Shown piece after piece: positions 12,707 to 25,600 of a stretch of DNA of 64,000 nt (positions within the stretch are counted from its first letter, which is position 1; every line of letters starts with the position of its first letter). A program made the translations under genes and the position numbers. The DNA is from Protonemura montana (lineage: Eukaryota > Arthropoda > Insecta > Plecoptera > Nemouridae). The stretch covers positions 4,878,001-4,942,000 of the forward strand of contig OX387604.1 of NCBI GenBank assembly GCA_947568835.1, written 5' to 3'. The notes beneath the pieces were generated by a model that saw only the letters and a program-made list of their open reading frames with translations, ran no database searches and was not told where the DNA came from.

Positions 12707-13946
12707 TGTTTTGTTTGTGGCGCCGTTTATGAGCTCCATGGGTTGAAATTCGTCGTTAGGATTTTTGTTATTGTTAAATTGTAATTTTTAACTATAAATT
12801 CTTTCCCTCGATTATTTTATTTGGTTTGAAATTGTTGTTTAAAAGTATTTGTATGGTTATTTTTACTTAAAAAAACGATTTTTCGTATTTTCTTAAAAAT
12901 ATTTTAGGATGGAAATAAAACAAGGTGTACACAAGCTAGTAGTGGAATCGTGAAATAGATGTAAAAAAACACCAAAAAAAGAAAATTACGGCAATTGGGA
13001 GGTCCCGGTTTGTATCCCGGTTCAGTTGCACATTTTTCCAGTCTAGCTTCCTTTCCGTCATCCGCTTCCTGGTTTAAGCTCCCTAGTGAAATTGCCAGAA
13101 AAACCAAAAAAAACACTGCAATCCCTGTTTAGCTATGCATTTGTAGGTACTTTTACGTGTTGCAAATTGCCTGCCTATCAGTGAGCAGAGTCGATTCATT
13201 CGATGTGACTGAGACGTATTTAACGTATTTAATATGAAAAAACACTGTTTTTAAGTCAAAATAACAGCTGCTGCCGTTGAATGCTAAGTGCAGAGCGTTC
13301 ATGGGCAGAAAAAGGTTTAGGGCACGTTTTGTATCTATGTGACACAACAAAGTCTACTTTTAACGGTACGTATCTCGCGTTCACTTGTTTTGATGCCTTG
13401 TCCCTGTAGGATTTTAATACAAAAATAAAGTGTTTAATCAGCGTTAAAGTAGTTTCTTCATCGGTGAAGTACGTACCTCCCGAAGGAACCGCCCTCTTGC
13501 AAATGATCCGCCAATCGCGCAGTGAAACTTTCGCGCCAACAGGTAGATTTGAACTTGATTAATGAAAATGATGGATGACATGAACGCGTATGCCGTAGAT
13601 TACTTTCCAAAGTAGGTATACGGTTCACAGTAGGTACGACTCGGTAGCCGGTAGCGAATGTGTCGTGCCGAGTGGTTCTACGCACTGTATAACACAGTAC
13701 TTAGACGTTTACTTCGTTGACAAGACTTGTTTTTTTAGATACCTACTTGCTATCCTTTAGACTTCAACATTCGTTTCCCATCTTAGAGGCATTTTTTAAA
13801 GGCTGGGTCAGTGGGGACAAACAATTGATTTTAATAAATGCGTGTGGAAGTTTAAGCTTTTTGGTGTGATTACTTACAATCTTGTTTACTTAAAAAAACT
13901 TACTAAAGACAACAACATCTAACAAAACAAACTAAAAATGCCGTTC

Positions 13947-14122
13947 AGCTAACATTCGGTAAAGGGTGGTCCTCGACTCAGCTCAAAGTAAATTCAATTG
14001 AACCTCAGTTCGAACTTCACGTTGCCGTTGAATTATGAACGATGCACCTATGCACTCAGTTCGTAAGTACGCATTTTTTATTGTTTTATTTATGATTCAC
14101 ATTTATAGAAGGATTTTGCCCA
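13947..14122 (+). repeat. Repeat R1, copy b
   Basis: Second copy of R1 (see 11067-11245). Only about 150 bp separate it from R2 copy b, against about 1245 bp between the first pair. Confidence 0.85.
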
Positions 14123-14270
14123 AAATTATCGGTTGGAAAACAGCAATTTTTTCGATGTTTATAAAATCTATTTGTCTAAACTGCTTGACCGATTAAGATG
14201 TAAACGTACTCTACATCTTCAGTTATCTTCTTTATCAACTGCAGTTTATTGACAATGAAAGATTTAAGAT

Positions 14271-14490
14271 GATAGTCCCAACACATTTCTTTATCTCTAT
14301 TCTTATCTTTATACTTGGAGTAAAAAAAGAACAAAACACTAGCATTCGTCTCAATAAAATATGTACCTTCGCCTTTCAAAGTATTTCGCCGTGAACTATT
14401 TTTCGTGTGCCAATTTTTTGTAGCTAAACCTTAGTTGGTTCGGCTTATATACCTATTGAAGCAATTTGCAACAAAATGGCAAAATTATTA
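14271..14490 (+). repeat. Repeat R2, copy b
   Basis: Second copy of R2 (see 12490-12706), in the same order and orientation relative to R1 as the first pair. Confidence 0.85.
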
Positions 14491-15131
14491 TTTTTTTGTA
14501 AGTGGGGCCGTTTATTAGCTATAGCAGATTAATTAGCTGACAAACATGACTACCTTGATCTAAGAGGCAAAGACATTGCATTGACCTCATTTGCATTGCA
14601 CCCAAACGCACATTGCGTGCATTTGTGGATATTGACACTATAGAAGCGTTTGATTCTCACGCTAACTAATTAGTCATTGAAAAACCTACTTAAAACCATA
14701 TACGATGGCTGCTAACAGTAGATCACTGCGAATTATTTCTCTGGAGAAAGCGAAGAATCTGAATTATTGTCAAAATCACGCAACTTGGGGCTGGATCAAT
14801 GATCATGATTGTGAGTAAATAGATTCGTAACATTTAGAGAAAGGAATAATAACAAGTATAAGAAGTGTGCCAGCATTGAATTTATAATCAATGCAGGAAT
14901 AGGTAACAAAACCAATATTAATGACAGGCTTGTAATTATGACCGGCTTGGATTGGTGACAGGTCTAGAAATAAAGTCCCTATATATGAGAGGCATGCTCA
15001 TGTATAAATGAGAAAAAAGAGATGGAAAATTAGATGTATCATGTCGAATTCAAATATGTCCGTGCTTTTTAAAGCAATTAAATGTATTTAGGGGGGGGGG
15101 GGGGCACTAGCAGACGAGAAACTTTAAATTG

Positions 15132-15542
15132 GTGATTGGTATATTGTGCTAGCGATGCATTGTTTTGTCAACGGGGCCTGTAGCACTGGTCTAATGGCGT
15201 AGGCGAATGCGTTGGTGATGATGATGATGAGCCTAACCTAGCCTAGAAGAGAGGAAGGCGCGCCTGTGCCGGCGCGTAGCCTACCACTGTAGACAAGAAC
15301 CAAGGAAACCACAGGCCTAACATCCTTTCGTATAGCTTGAGAAACAGGATTCTTCTACAAATCCATGCTGTCTCGGGGTTGATTAGCAAGGCTAGTGAAG
15401 TTGTTGTAAGTTGCTGTTGTAAGTTGTTGTTGTACTTTCATCCCTCCAAACTCATGTATGCGTGGTCACCCATCCGATACGCAACCCAGCGCAGTGCTGC
15501 TTAACTACGCTGGTCTCACGAGAATCGATGTTTCCAACAACG
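15132..15542 (-). mobile_element. 5S-derived SINE, copy 2
   Basis: Reverse-complement copy. The tail side lies at the left (gatgcattgttttgtcaacg), then the body (gatgagcctaacctagccta), and the 5S-like head at the right (acccatccgatacg, ttaactacgctggtctcacg). A gttgttgtaagttgctgttg stretch expands the middle. Confidence 0.9.
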
Positions 15543-16151
15543 TTTTCAACAACAATATGTTATCTTAACAACGGAACGCAACTTTCAAGCAGTGATGGCT
15601 AAATCTGTACAGCCTTGTAGGATCACCTAAAACTCTTAGATTTTTAACTATTTTATTCCTTTTGTCACATTTTCTTGTGAGTTCAAATCCAAGGATTTAA
15701 TCAACTTTCATAAGTATTCCAGCAGCAAAAATCTAACGCGCCTTTAATGCATCTACTACTATATTCTTCTACTTATAGTTTGCAACATTGTTTGATTCGA
15801 GTAATCTATCAAAATTGGAGAATAGATTTGACGTGGGTAAACTTGTTTAAAGCCACACTAGGATGACAATAGGTATACCTACCGCTTTGCAGTGAGTGTA
15901 AGAGTATAACTGTACTTTTTTTTTTAAAGTTTGGACGACATAGTTTCAATATATTCAAGAAGATACCTACTTAACTAAAAACATGTCCATGCAAAACCGT
16001 CAAAGTAGACTAACGTTAAAGACGGCAAGGAATTCTACACCGAAATTTCGGGTGTCCGAATTTTGAAATTTTGGAGATTTTTCCCGGATGATACTTACAT
16101 ACCTGAACGTTGCCTGTGTACCACTGGGCGTACATGCATCAAATATAAAAA

Positions 16152-16239
16152 GTGGGAATGTTTTTCAAAAAAATTCCCATGGTCTTTTTGACAGGTCTGT
16201 CAAAAAGACAATAAACACAGAGTCTACTCTGTGTTTATT
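16152..16239. repeat. Cluster of three adjacent hairpins
   Basis: Three inverted repeats follow each other. About 16153-16165/16168-16179 (tgggaat...attccca) is imperfect. 16182-16194/16197-16209 (gtctttttgacag) is perfect over 13 nt with a 2-nt loop. 16210-16223/16226-16239 (aataaacacagagt) is perfect over 14 nt with a 2-nt loop. A further near-palindrome (acaccgaaatttcgggtgt) lies at about 16037-16055. Confidence 0.7.
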
Positions 16240-16626
16240 TTATTGGCCAATATTTTAATTTTATGCGGAGCTGACTCCCATACATCATGTGATTTGAGCA
16301 ATCAAATAGAAATAAACAAATACAAAATACGATATTTAAATACGTGGAAAGTGTTTGTTCAAAATCAAATACAGAGATTATTTCTCCCTCGATAGTGTAG
16401 TCTGCACTGAAGGATACTTCTTAATTAAAAATAAAATAAATTGTATCAAAATGCCAACTATGTTTACCTACTCTCTGTAGGTAGATTTTGGGTTCTTAAA
16501 TGAGTAGGTTTTGGAACACACAAGACACAATTACGCAACATAATGCAGCGGCGAGAGAAGAAAAGTCGGTCACATGCACTATACGAGCTAATTTTTCCCG
16601 TAGAAAATGGCACGACCCACGAGACC

Positions 16627-19600
16627 ATGGCTTCGACGTCAGGAACAATCAACCCTGGAATGGACGACCAAATGGTATGTGGAAAATGTCCATGCAAAGA
16701 TTCGTCTGAGCTAAGAAAGTGATGGCATTGTGGAATTTGAATCTGAACAATTCCTCATTTTGAGGTGAGAATGTCCCAAATTTCTAGTGCGTCAGATGCC
16801 ATATTATTAATTAGCCAGTAGCAAAATGAAAATTCTCTAGCGGCCTACTCCTCCCATGCCCCACTTACACACATTTAAAAAAACGTCTTAAATCGGCCCG
16901 CCACTTCAGCCACTTTTCAAATGGAAACAGCACATTTAAGCATTTTAACCTTTAATTTAATCAAAAACTTACAGAAATCTCACGATGACCAATGTAATTT
17001 TCTTCTGCCAGGAAGTGTTTGGGTACAGACGGAGCAGTGTGCGCTATTACCTGTTGTGGGTTAGTGTGATCCTAACTCTGGGTTTGGTGCGCTTAGTGCT
17101 GCATTGGTGGGCCCACTGGCGCCTCTACGTCTCCCATCTACCCTGTTCGCTTGCAGACGCCGACACAGTGCTCGTAGTGGTAGGTCACATAGACATTCCA
17201 TCATCAACCTCATTGGCAACCGAACAGGAATCTAGTGCCATGTACTGGTGTAAGTGGGACTTAGAGTACTTGAGTTGAAAGGAAGCCTAGACAAGGAAAC
17301 TAAGCAATATTTACCAGTAACACATGATAATTCTTGATGGTGTCCTTGATGTTGTCCTTGTTACTATCTTTCATAACCTATAAGAATCATGAAAGAAGCA
17401 ACGCAAATGGAAATTTGGTACCGTAAATGGGATGATGTTGTGTAATATTGTAGCACTTTTCAGTGTAATATTTTTACTGTAGAAGGTTTGATTGTCATCT
17501 CTTCAGCGTAATTTTGTGTGCAGAAAAATCCTGTAAATTGTTATCGGTGTCGGTGATTCAGCAGCCAATTGCCAAGTGAATAAGGAAAAAGATATTTTTC
17601 TATTGTTTCCATTTTTAATACATGTGATTTATGTACCTGTCAAAGTCGCCAACACTTGATGTGGCTAATTTCATTTTAATCGGTCGCCTCAAAAGAATAT
17701 GTCAGTTAAAAATAATGAATGTCCCCTTAAAAAAAATATGGTAACTCAACCGCCAGATGAGAAAATTTGTGCGCTGGCTTTTGATTGCCAAGACAAAATA
17801 GTCGCCTCCTTGAATACAAATCACGTTGAAATTGCTGTTCAAATCAAAATAATAGAAATGTTTTTGTGTTTTTCTAAACTATAAAAAGGGGAGATGCAAG
17901 TACGTCAAAGTCTTATCATTGTTTCTGCATATGAATTAGCACGCGTGCTTGGACATGCTCATATCATAGATATTGTTATCAAACATTATGCTTTGTTGTT
18001 TTATTGAGAGAATTTCAAAGCAGAATTTCTAAAACTAGCTGCGGCAGTTGCCTTTTCACCTCGGTGCCCCTCTGACGTACTCTGTCGTTCGTTACATATC
18101 CCCCTTATTAATCGCAGTTCCCATTTCTGAAATCTGAACGACATGAGTAGATGCTTTTGTTTCATATGATTATTAACTCGATTTCGATTTAATTTTTTAA
18201 GTACACATTAGGCATACACGCGCTGTTACAGATCATCATTTGAACCAGAAGTATTTTTTTAGTTATCCATTTTTCCCAACTAGCGACTCCGTAGTTGCTG
18301 TTCGTTCGATGGATGATAAAACTAATGAACAATTCGTGACGTTTGTTGTTAAGTCATTCCGATTTTATCAAAAAAACACGTGCCAAACTGAATTTCACCG
18401 TCCCTCGAGGCTTCGTGTCATTGTGATGTAGGAGAATATTTAAAATCAACAATAGCACAATATTCTGCATGATGTAACCTTTTGAGCAATTATTCCATTT
18501 TTGTCGAGAATGATCATGGGAGTTTGCCACGAATGTACTTGGCACAAGTAATTATGTTTAGGATACAATTAAGTACACACATTGAATAAACACTTAAACT
18601 GTCAACTTGAGATGGATTTGTCTTGATTGAGACCTTGAAAATAGAATATGACGTTTTGTAGGTATTTTTACGATAAGCTATTATCTGAGCGATTAGTTTG
18701 TAATCATTCCGCTTTTATCAAAATTAACTGACTTAAATTTGTTATTCAAATCAAATCTTTAAATGAAAAATAATAGTTTTTTGGTGAATATGAATATTAA
18801 TGTCTTCGTAAATATGTTTTCAGGAAAATTTCCAAGGCAAATACAAGCAATACTACGTGGAAGATGTAGAGACAATCAAACAAGATGAGTCAAGCGTGGA
18901 CTTGGGGACGAATCATGATGTGCGAATTTATGAAAGCAACGAGCGTGTCGAATCAAAACGATCGAGCTTCAACGACCAGGAAGAAGATGAACTAGGCCTG
19001 CTGATGAGAGTTCACCTAAGCAATAACACCTACCGAGGTAAGCAATCGCTTCACTGGTAGGCAGTAAGCATATCGGTAGATGTTTTTGTCTACTTCGTCT
19101 TCAGGTAACCTCCTGATACTCGATGTAATCGACGGACTTGACGGACTCAACGTAAATTGGTAGCTTAACATGTCTGCCTAGTCTGGTAAACACATTTGTA
19201 TTTAGCTGTATTTACCTACCGGTAACTGATTCTGGTAACGATGGACAAAGTGTTAAGTATTGGCAGCTGGACCTGCTTTCTCGAGTGGCAAGCACATTTG
19301 GAACTTGGAATTGGAGGTCCCATGGCTGAAGATACAAATGAATAAAGCATGCCAAAGAATAACATGGTCATTCTAAGGTGAGAGTTTCGTTGATACTGAA
19401 TGAAACTGGTGTTTCAGGTGTCAATTACATAGGAATGCGATATCTTGCAAAATCTAGGTGTCACCAAGACCCTGGTCCCTGATGACAGATTTAATGTGGA
19501 TTTTTGCTCGCCTCTATTATATCATCAATTATTATCACCTCTATTTGCTGCAAAAAAATTTGGGATTACTTTTATTTGCAGTTATTATTTGAGTCTAGGA

Positions 19601-22600
19601 ATTCCTATGCTGGAGAACAGCGGAATGAACAGACTTATAAGGATCGAAAAACTGGGTGGGATGGGGAGGGGGAGGGGGGGGGGGGTCAGAGTAACCTAAT
19701 GGGAAGGAGACTTGCCACTTTTCAACCCATTTGGCGTTCGCATGGGCTGCTTGGGCTGTAGGTATATTTTTAAAATTTTCTCACGTCTTGAGCAGGTCGT
19801 TTTAATAGTGAAATCGCACCTCTTCTGCAAGTGCAACAGAAGATGCTCAGCAAAGCGTGGGTGGTTGTTGTTTTGCAGATGTGCCGAAGGTGCGAGGAAT
19901 CTGGGTGAAGAAACTGTTTTATGTGTGGGACGACACTGGGCATACCTTTCTGAAACTTTCGGGTCTGGACCAAGGCTATGGTCCAGGTGATTACCACCAG
20001 AGCTCCGGTCTTTCAGTTCGAGAGCAAGCTGTAAGGTAATTTCACAAAACGTCACGATCGAGTCAAATGATTTGTCTGCAAAGATGTTAATATGAATTTT
20101 TTCTTATTTGACAATTTATTACTCTGGTTTAATTATCATATAATGTATTTCTAAGAAATACTATTGGTTGCCAATCAGGTCCTAATGACGAATGCCACAC
20201 TAGACAAAGTTGCCTAACTCTGGCTTGTGATATTGTAAAGAGGGCAACGGTAACCAGTCGCTGGTGCGTGATAATCAATTATAATTATTTATGAGTACAT
20301 CACGTACTCATAGAGTACTCACGTACTTATGAGTACAACTATTAGTTTCGCTAACGTGTTCGTGATGTAGAAAAGGTGACATTTTTTTTAATCACCAACA
20401 TACTGACAATATCAATCAAAGAGCTATCAGAAAACACCGCTCTTCCTACGCCGGGTATATGTGCTTGGGTCATAATCATTTGAGTAAAGAATAGTTTAGC
20501 CCAGATTTTATTTGCCACGAAAAGGTTGCTTTTTTATCCTGGTGATTACGGATTACTTAATTGTAAATGATTCCAGCGAACCATCTTGCGTTTCCCGTCT
20601 GCCGTTTTGCAAATAAACCGTTTCTTGTAAACAGGTGGTCTTAATTATTTACAGCCCAGTTCAGTTGATTGATTGATTGATTAGTGGGGTTTAACGACGC
20701 ATTGTTTTGACAACGGGCCTTGTGGCACTAGTCTTATGGCTCGGTGAATGAGTGGATGATGATCTAACCTTGTCTAAAGGGGAGTAGGGGACGTAGCCTC
20801 ACATGACCTACTCCTGCCAAATAACACCAAGAGGACCACTTGCTCAACTTCCCTTCCGAGGGACTGTCCAACTCGAACAATAGGATTACTCCACACATCC
20901 ATGGGTGGTTAAAAAGCAAGCTGTACTTACTTTTAACCCTTCAACCGCTCTCCCGAACAGAACTGATCGTGTGTATGATGGTCACCCATCCAGAACCCCA
21001 CCCTGCGCAGTTTTGCTTAACTTCGGTGATCTCTCAAAAACCGGTTTTTCTAACACACCAAACCTTTAGGCGTGGTAGTCTAAGTCGACTCCAATCATAA
21101 GGGGTGATCCAAATATGCTAAACAACCAAATACCATTGCACTGCATCACGATTCATGAGCCGTGAGCCTTGCGAAATGGGAAGCAATACATTTGTAATAT
21201 AAACGTAATTTTATAGTTTATATCAAAGTGGATTTGGACAAAAAGCACAAGTGCAAAGCAAATCATTTGTGATCGACTCTCACGGCACTAAAATATCTAA
21301 AGGAATGCAAAATGCAATATTACCCGCAAATGTCTGTGTTTATCCCCATGGGCACTCCCTCCCCCCCCCCCCCCCCTCACAGCCCCTCTCAAATCTAGCC
21401 GCCCCATTTTGTACACATTTTTTGTCGGTAATAGGGAACAGAAGGTTCAACCTAGGACGTACTGGGATTATGACAGATTTGATATGCACATGGTAGTATT
21501 TTTTTGTAGATGTTTTCAGTATGCATTTATAGTTAACACTAACAGTTTATACTGGCGATGACTTTTTAAAAACATGGTCCAGGGATCATTTTCCTGTGCA
21601 CTGCCTCTTTCCTCAGTGCCGTAGGTGTTTGGTCATACCATGGTTCATACCATAGGTATCGTATGATCATGGGTCATACGATGGGTCATACCATAACTCA
21701 ATGGATTCACGTTTCAGGCGCCTCGTGTATGGCTCCAATGAAATTCACGTTCCTGTCGAGAGCATCCCTGGCATGATTCTACAGGAAGTACTCAATCCAT
21801 TCTACATCTTCCAAGCATTCAGCGTAATACTTTGGTTGATAGATGGCTACATTTACTACCCCGTCGCAATTGTAATAATGTCTACTTTTGGCATTTCATC
21901 ATACGTATTGCAAACTAGAAAGGTGAGTATGGAAAACTACCAAAATAACTATATGTTTGTTTTTATAATGAACAAAAAGAATTGTTCGAGAAGAAAAGTA
22001 ATACATCTAGATCTAAAATAACGGACCCCCACCCCAACCCCGAGCAATTCTAAAAAATGTTCCCTGCCAGGAAATCGAATCCCGGTCTCCAACTTTTGGG
22101 GAAGTTTAGATAAATGAAAGATTTTTGAGAGGTTATTAGTGTTCGTAATAAGAAAAAACTACCCATTTTCACTATGAGCATTCGAAACATACACAAGAAA
22201 CTAGAAACATTTCTTATTGTTTTGTAATTGATTTTTGATTTTTGATTTTTTTGATTTTTAGAGCCAAAAAATGTTGCACGAAACGGTACATGCGGCAGGA
22301 GAAGTGAACGTTTGGAGAGGTGGCGACTTATACCAAGTCACCCCTTTCGCAAATTTAGTGCCCGGTGATGTGATCGTTATCCCTTCCCAGGGCTGCGACA
22401 TGCACTGCGATGTTTTGCTTCTCAATGGGCAATGCATTGTCAACGAAAGCATGCTCACAGGTGAGTCACTAAGTGCGCAACAATTAGAGTTAAAGTTTAC
22501 AGTAACAGTCACAGTGTTTAATAATAATAATGTGTTGTTATTCTGTGGATCCTTACGGATCTGAACGTTTCAATACAATAATATTTACAAATATACATAC

Positions 22601-25600
22601 TGTAATTGGTTAACATACATAGACAGTACTCTTAAATACATTTGTATCTTTCTAAAATCATTATAGGGGAAAGTGTCCCAGTGAGCAAGATTGCCCTGCC
22701 GCGACATTTTCAAGCCAATCACAGCCCACACACCCTATACTGTGGCACCAAGGTGATACAGGCTCGCTCACAATGTCAGGAGAAAATCAAAGGGGTTGTG
22801 TTGCGGACAGGATTTCTGACGGCAAAAGGAAATCTAGTGCGCTCCATCTTGTATCCACCACCAGCTGACTTTCAATTCGAGAAAGATTCGTACAAGTTCA
22901 TCTGGATCTTAGTTGGCATAGCTATGATGGGTTTGGTGTATACAGTAATAGCCAAGGTAGGTGGATGTTCAAAACTGAAAATTTGATTCACTTCGACCCT
23001 ATTTTTTTTTTTTTTAAATATATATATTTTTTCATTTTGGTACATTGAGGCTACACCTTCACAAAAGCCACTAAGACTGAATCTAAGGAGAAGATGAGAA
23101 TCATGAAAGGTGTGTGTGTGGGGGGGAGGGGGATCTGGGGAAAGGGAATGGCCGTGTCCTCTAGTAGTGGGACTATCTCAGGAGTTGTTTGAGTGGTTGT
23201 GGGTAATTATGGAAAATCACAATAGATAACCAGTCACGCAAACCCTCTTTCAACACGCCATCGACCTTGGTAAATAAGCAGACCTTAGTTGGATGCTGAA
23301 CTGAATCTGGCCGCTGAAAGGCTGCCAAATTTCTCAGAAACCTGCACACATTGCTCAAATTTTAAATGATCATTTCAGTGGCGGTAAAGAAAAAGCACAC
23401 CCTTGAAAACGCAAAAGTGTACAACAAGAACCATGGTACTCCAACAGCGGGTCAAATTGTTTATGATCAAAATTATAACCGATTTTAACCGTCCTTGATG
23501 TTTAAATCGTGAATTTTCGGGTTGAACCCGGTTTCTATCAACTTTGACGAAAGAGAAAATTAAAACATCTTTGTTGTGTGCAAGAAATAACAAAATGCTG
23601 GTATTTCAAGACTATTTCATAATAATTGGAATCTTTAAAGAAAGCAAGATCTACAAATCTAGCGGTTAGACCGATTTAGTGGGAGAAGAGTGGGAGAAGA
23701 TTTCCTGAAAATGATCATATAATCAATGCTTTTTTGGCTTCTGGAGAAGCAATTCTTTCCAACAGCAAAGCAAAATTATGCCTAAATTATGCAAAATTAT
23801 GCTATCCAAATATAGTTGTTGGAATTGTTTAGTACATTTTCATTGCCTAAACATTTTTTTTCAGTTTTTGATACAACCATGACTCTCTTCCAATATCCTT
23901 CCAAATAACCAACTCCTTCCACTACCACTACTTCCTTACCACTAACTCCTTCCGATATAACACCTGCATCTCTGTCATCCCAGGTACACAGAGGAATCGC
24001 TGTCGGTGAGCTAATAGTGAAGGCTTTGGACCTCCTCACAATTTGCATTCCTCCCGCTTTGCCTGCAGCCATGACTGTCGGAAAGATGTTCGCACAAAAA
24101 CGTCTTGAAAAGGAACAAATCTATTGCATCAACTCAAGAGTTATCAACGTGTCCGGGGCGCTGGATTGTTTGTGCTTCGATAAGGTTGGTAAAGGAAAAT
24201 GATTAAGTTCATAACTGAACCTTCTATATGGACTTCTAGATGATTGGCAATATTTCAATATTGATTTATTTCAGACTGGTACTTTAACTGAAGATGGATT
24301 AGACTTTTGTTGTGCGGTGCCTGTACGCGGTAAGAAATTTGAAAGCCCAGTAAAGACTCCCTTGGATCTAACCAAGTGTTTGTTGTTGACGAAAGCAATG
24401 GCTGTGAGCCACTCTCTGACGAAGATCGGTGGAGACCTCTCTGGGGATCCCTTGGACACAAAGGTTAGAGATATAATCTGATATGTACAATCTTCAAACA
24501 TTTTCTCCTACTTAAAGAATCATGTAAGGTGAATCCGTACACCACCTACTGAAATTCCATTATTTTCTAGTTCAGAAGTGACAGTAGAAAACTATTGATA
24601 TGGGCAACCGGCTCGGTCTGTTGATCTGGAAAACCCAGTTTTCGTGAGGTCACTGAAGTTAAGCAAAATTGTGCGGGGCTAGGTATTGGATGGGCGACCA
24701 TCATACTGAAATGACCCGTTTTATTCTGAATATAGGAATGGAAGGAATGAACGTTAGTACTAGAGCTTCACTCACCGTCCTTATGCAATTTTTGGAAGCA
24801 TGGCTTATTGGAGGAATCCAATATATAAATAATTATAATAGTGATAATGTAATTATAAATAATAATAATTCTGGAGTAAGAGTTGAACCCTAAGCCGGTG
24901 GTCACATTGGTGAGCTGTTTTCCGCTCCTCCCTTCTAGGCTCGGCTAGGTTCACTTTCATCACCGACGCCAATAAACCATTGTCACAGGGTTCATTGTCT
25001 CAACAGTACACGACACCACAAATCCTGATGGATATTGAAATCTTGCAATCAACCGATCTTTATTTTGCAGATGTTTGAAGCAACTGGATGGAATTTTGAA
25101 GATTCCTTGGCAAATGACACTGACCTCAACAAAAATCACGTCCAATCAATGGTGTACGAACCAACAAATCTACTAAACGTCTTGGATAAAGTGAATGGCG
25201 ACACCTTAAAGACTTCACTAAATATTGGATTGTACCACCAGTTTACCTTCGATTCAACTTTGCAGCGAATGAGCATTATCACAAAAGAAACAAATAGCAC
25301 ACAGTTTATTCTCTACTCGAAAGGATCACCGGAAATGATCAAATCACTTTCCAAAGAAGATACGGGTAACAAGTTTGAATAATTACAAATGTCTCTGTGA
25401 TATTGATCTTCCTCGAGACACATTAATTTGATTCATTTGAAACAGCTGTGCGCTTTCCTGGTTTCAGTTCCGCAGGACATAAGCCAAGTACTAGGTGAGT
25501 ACACAAAGAAAGGCTTCCGTGTTCTTGCCCTGGGGAGGCGGGTCCTGGAAGAAACTGATTACGCAGAAATCCAGAAAAAGAGTCGAGGAGATTTGGAAAC

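Larger units (their letters stand above)
10427..16626. other. Gene-poor region with paired dispersed repeats
   Basis: No coding exon is supported in these 6.2 kb. Open frames are short and without family resemblance. The region holds two copies each of repeats R1 and R2, a 5S-derived SINE, a run of 14 G at 15091-15104 and a cluster of hairpins near 16.2 kb. Confidence 0.5.

Noticed and set aside
14705-14810. Open ATG segment followed by a perfect donor (gtgagtaa), considered as the ATP13A first exon
   Set aside because: Its phase gives an immediate TGA when joined to the exon at 17012, whereas 16627-16674 joins in frame with the expected family peptide.
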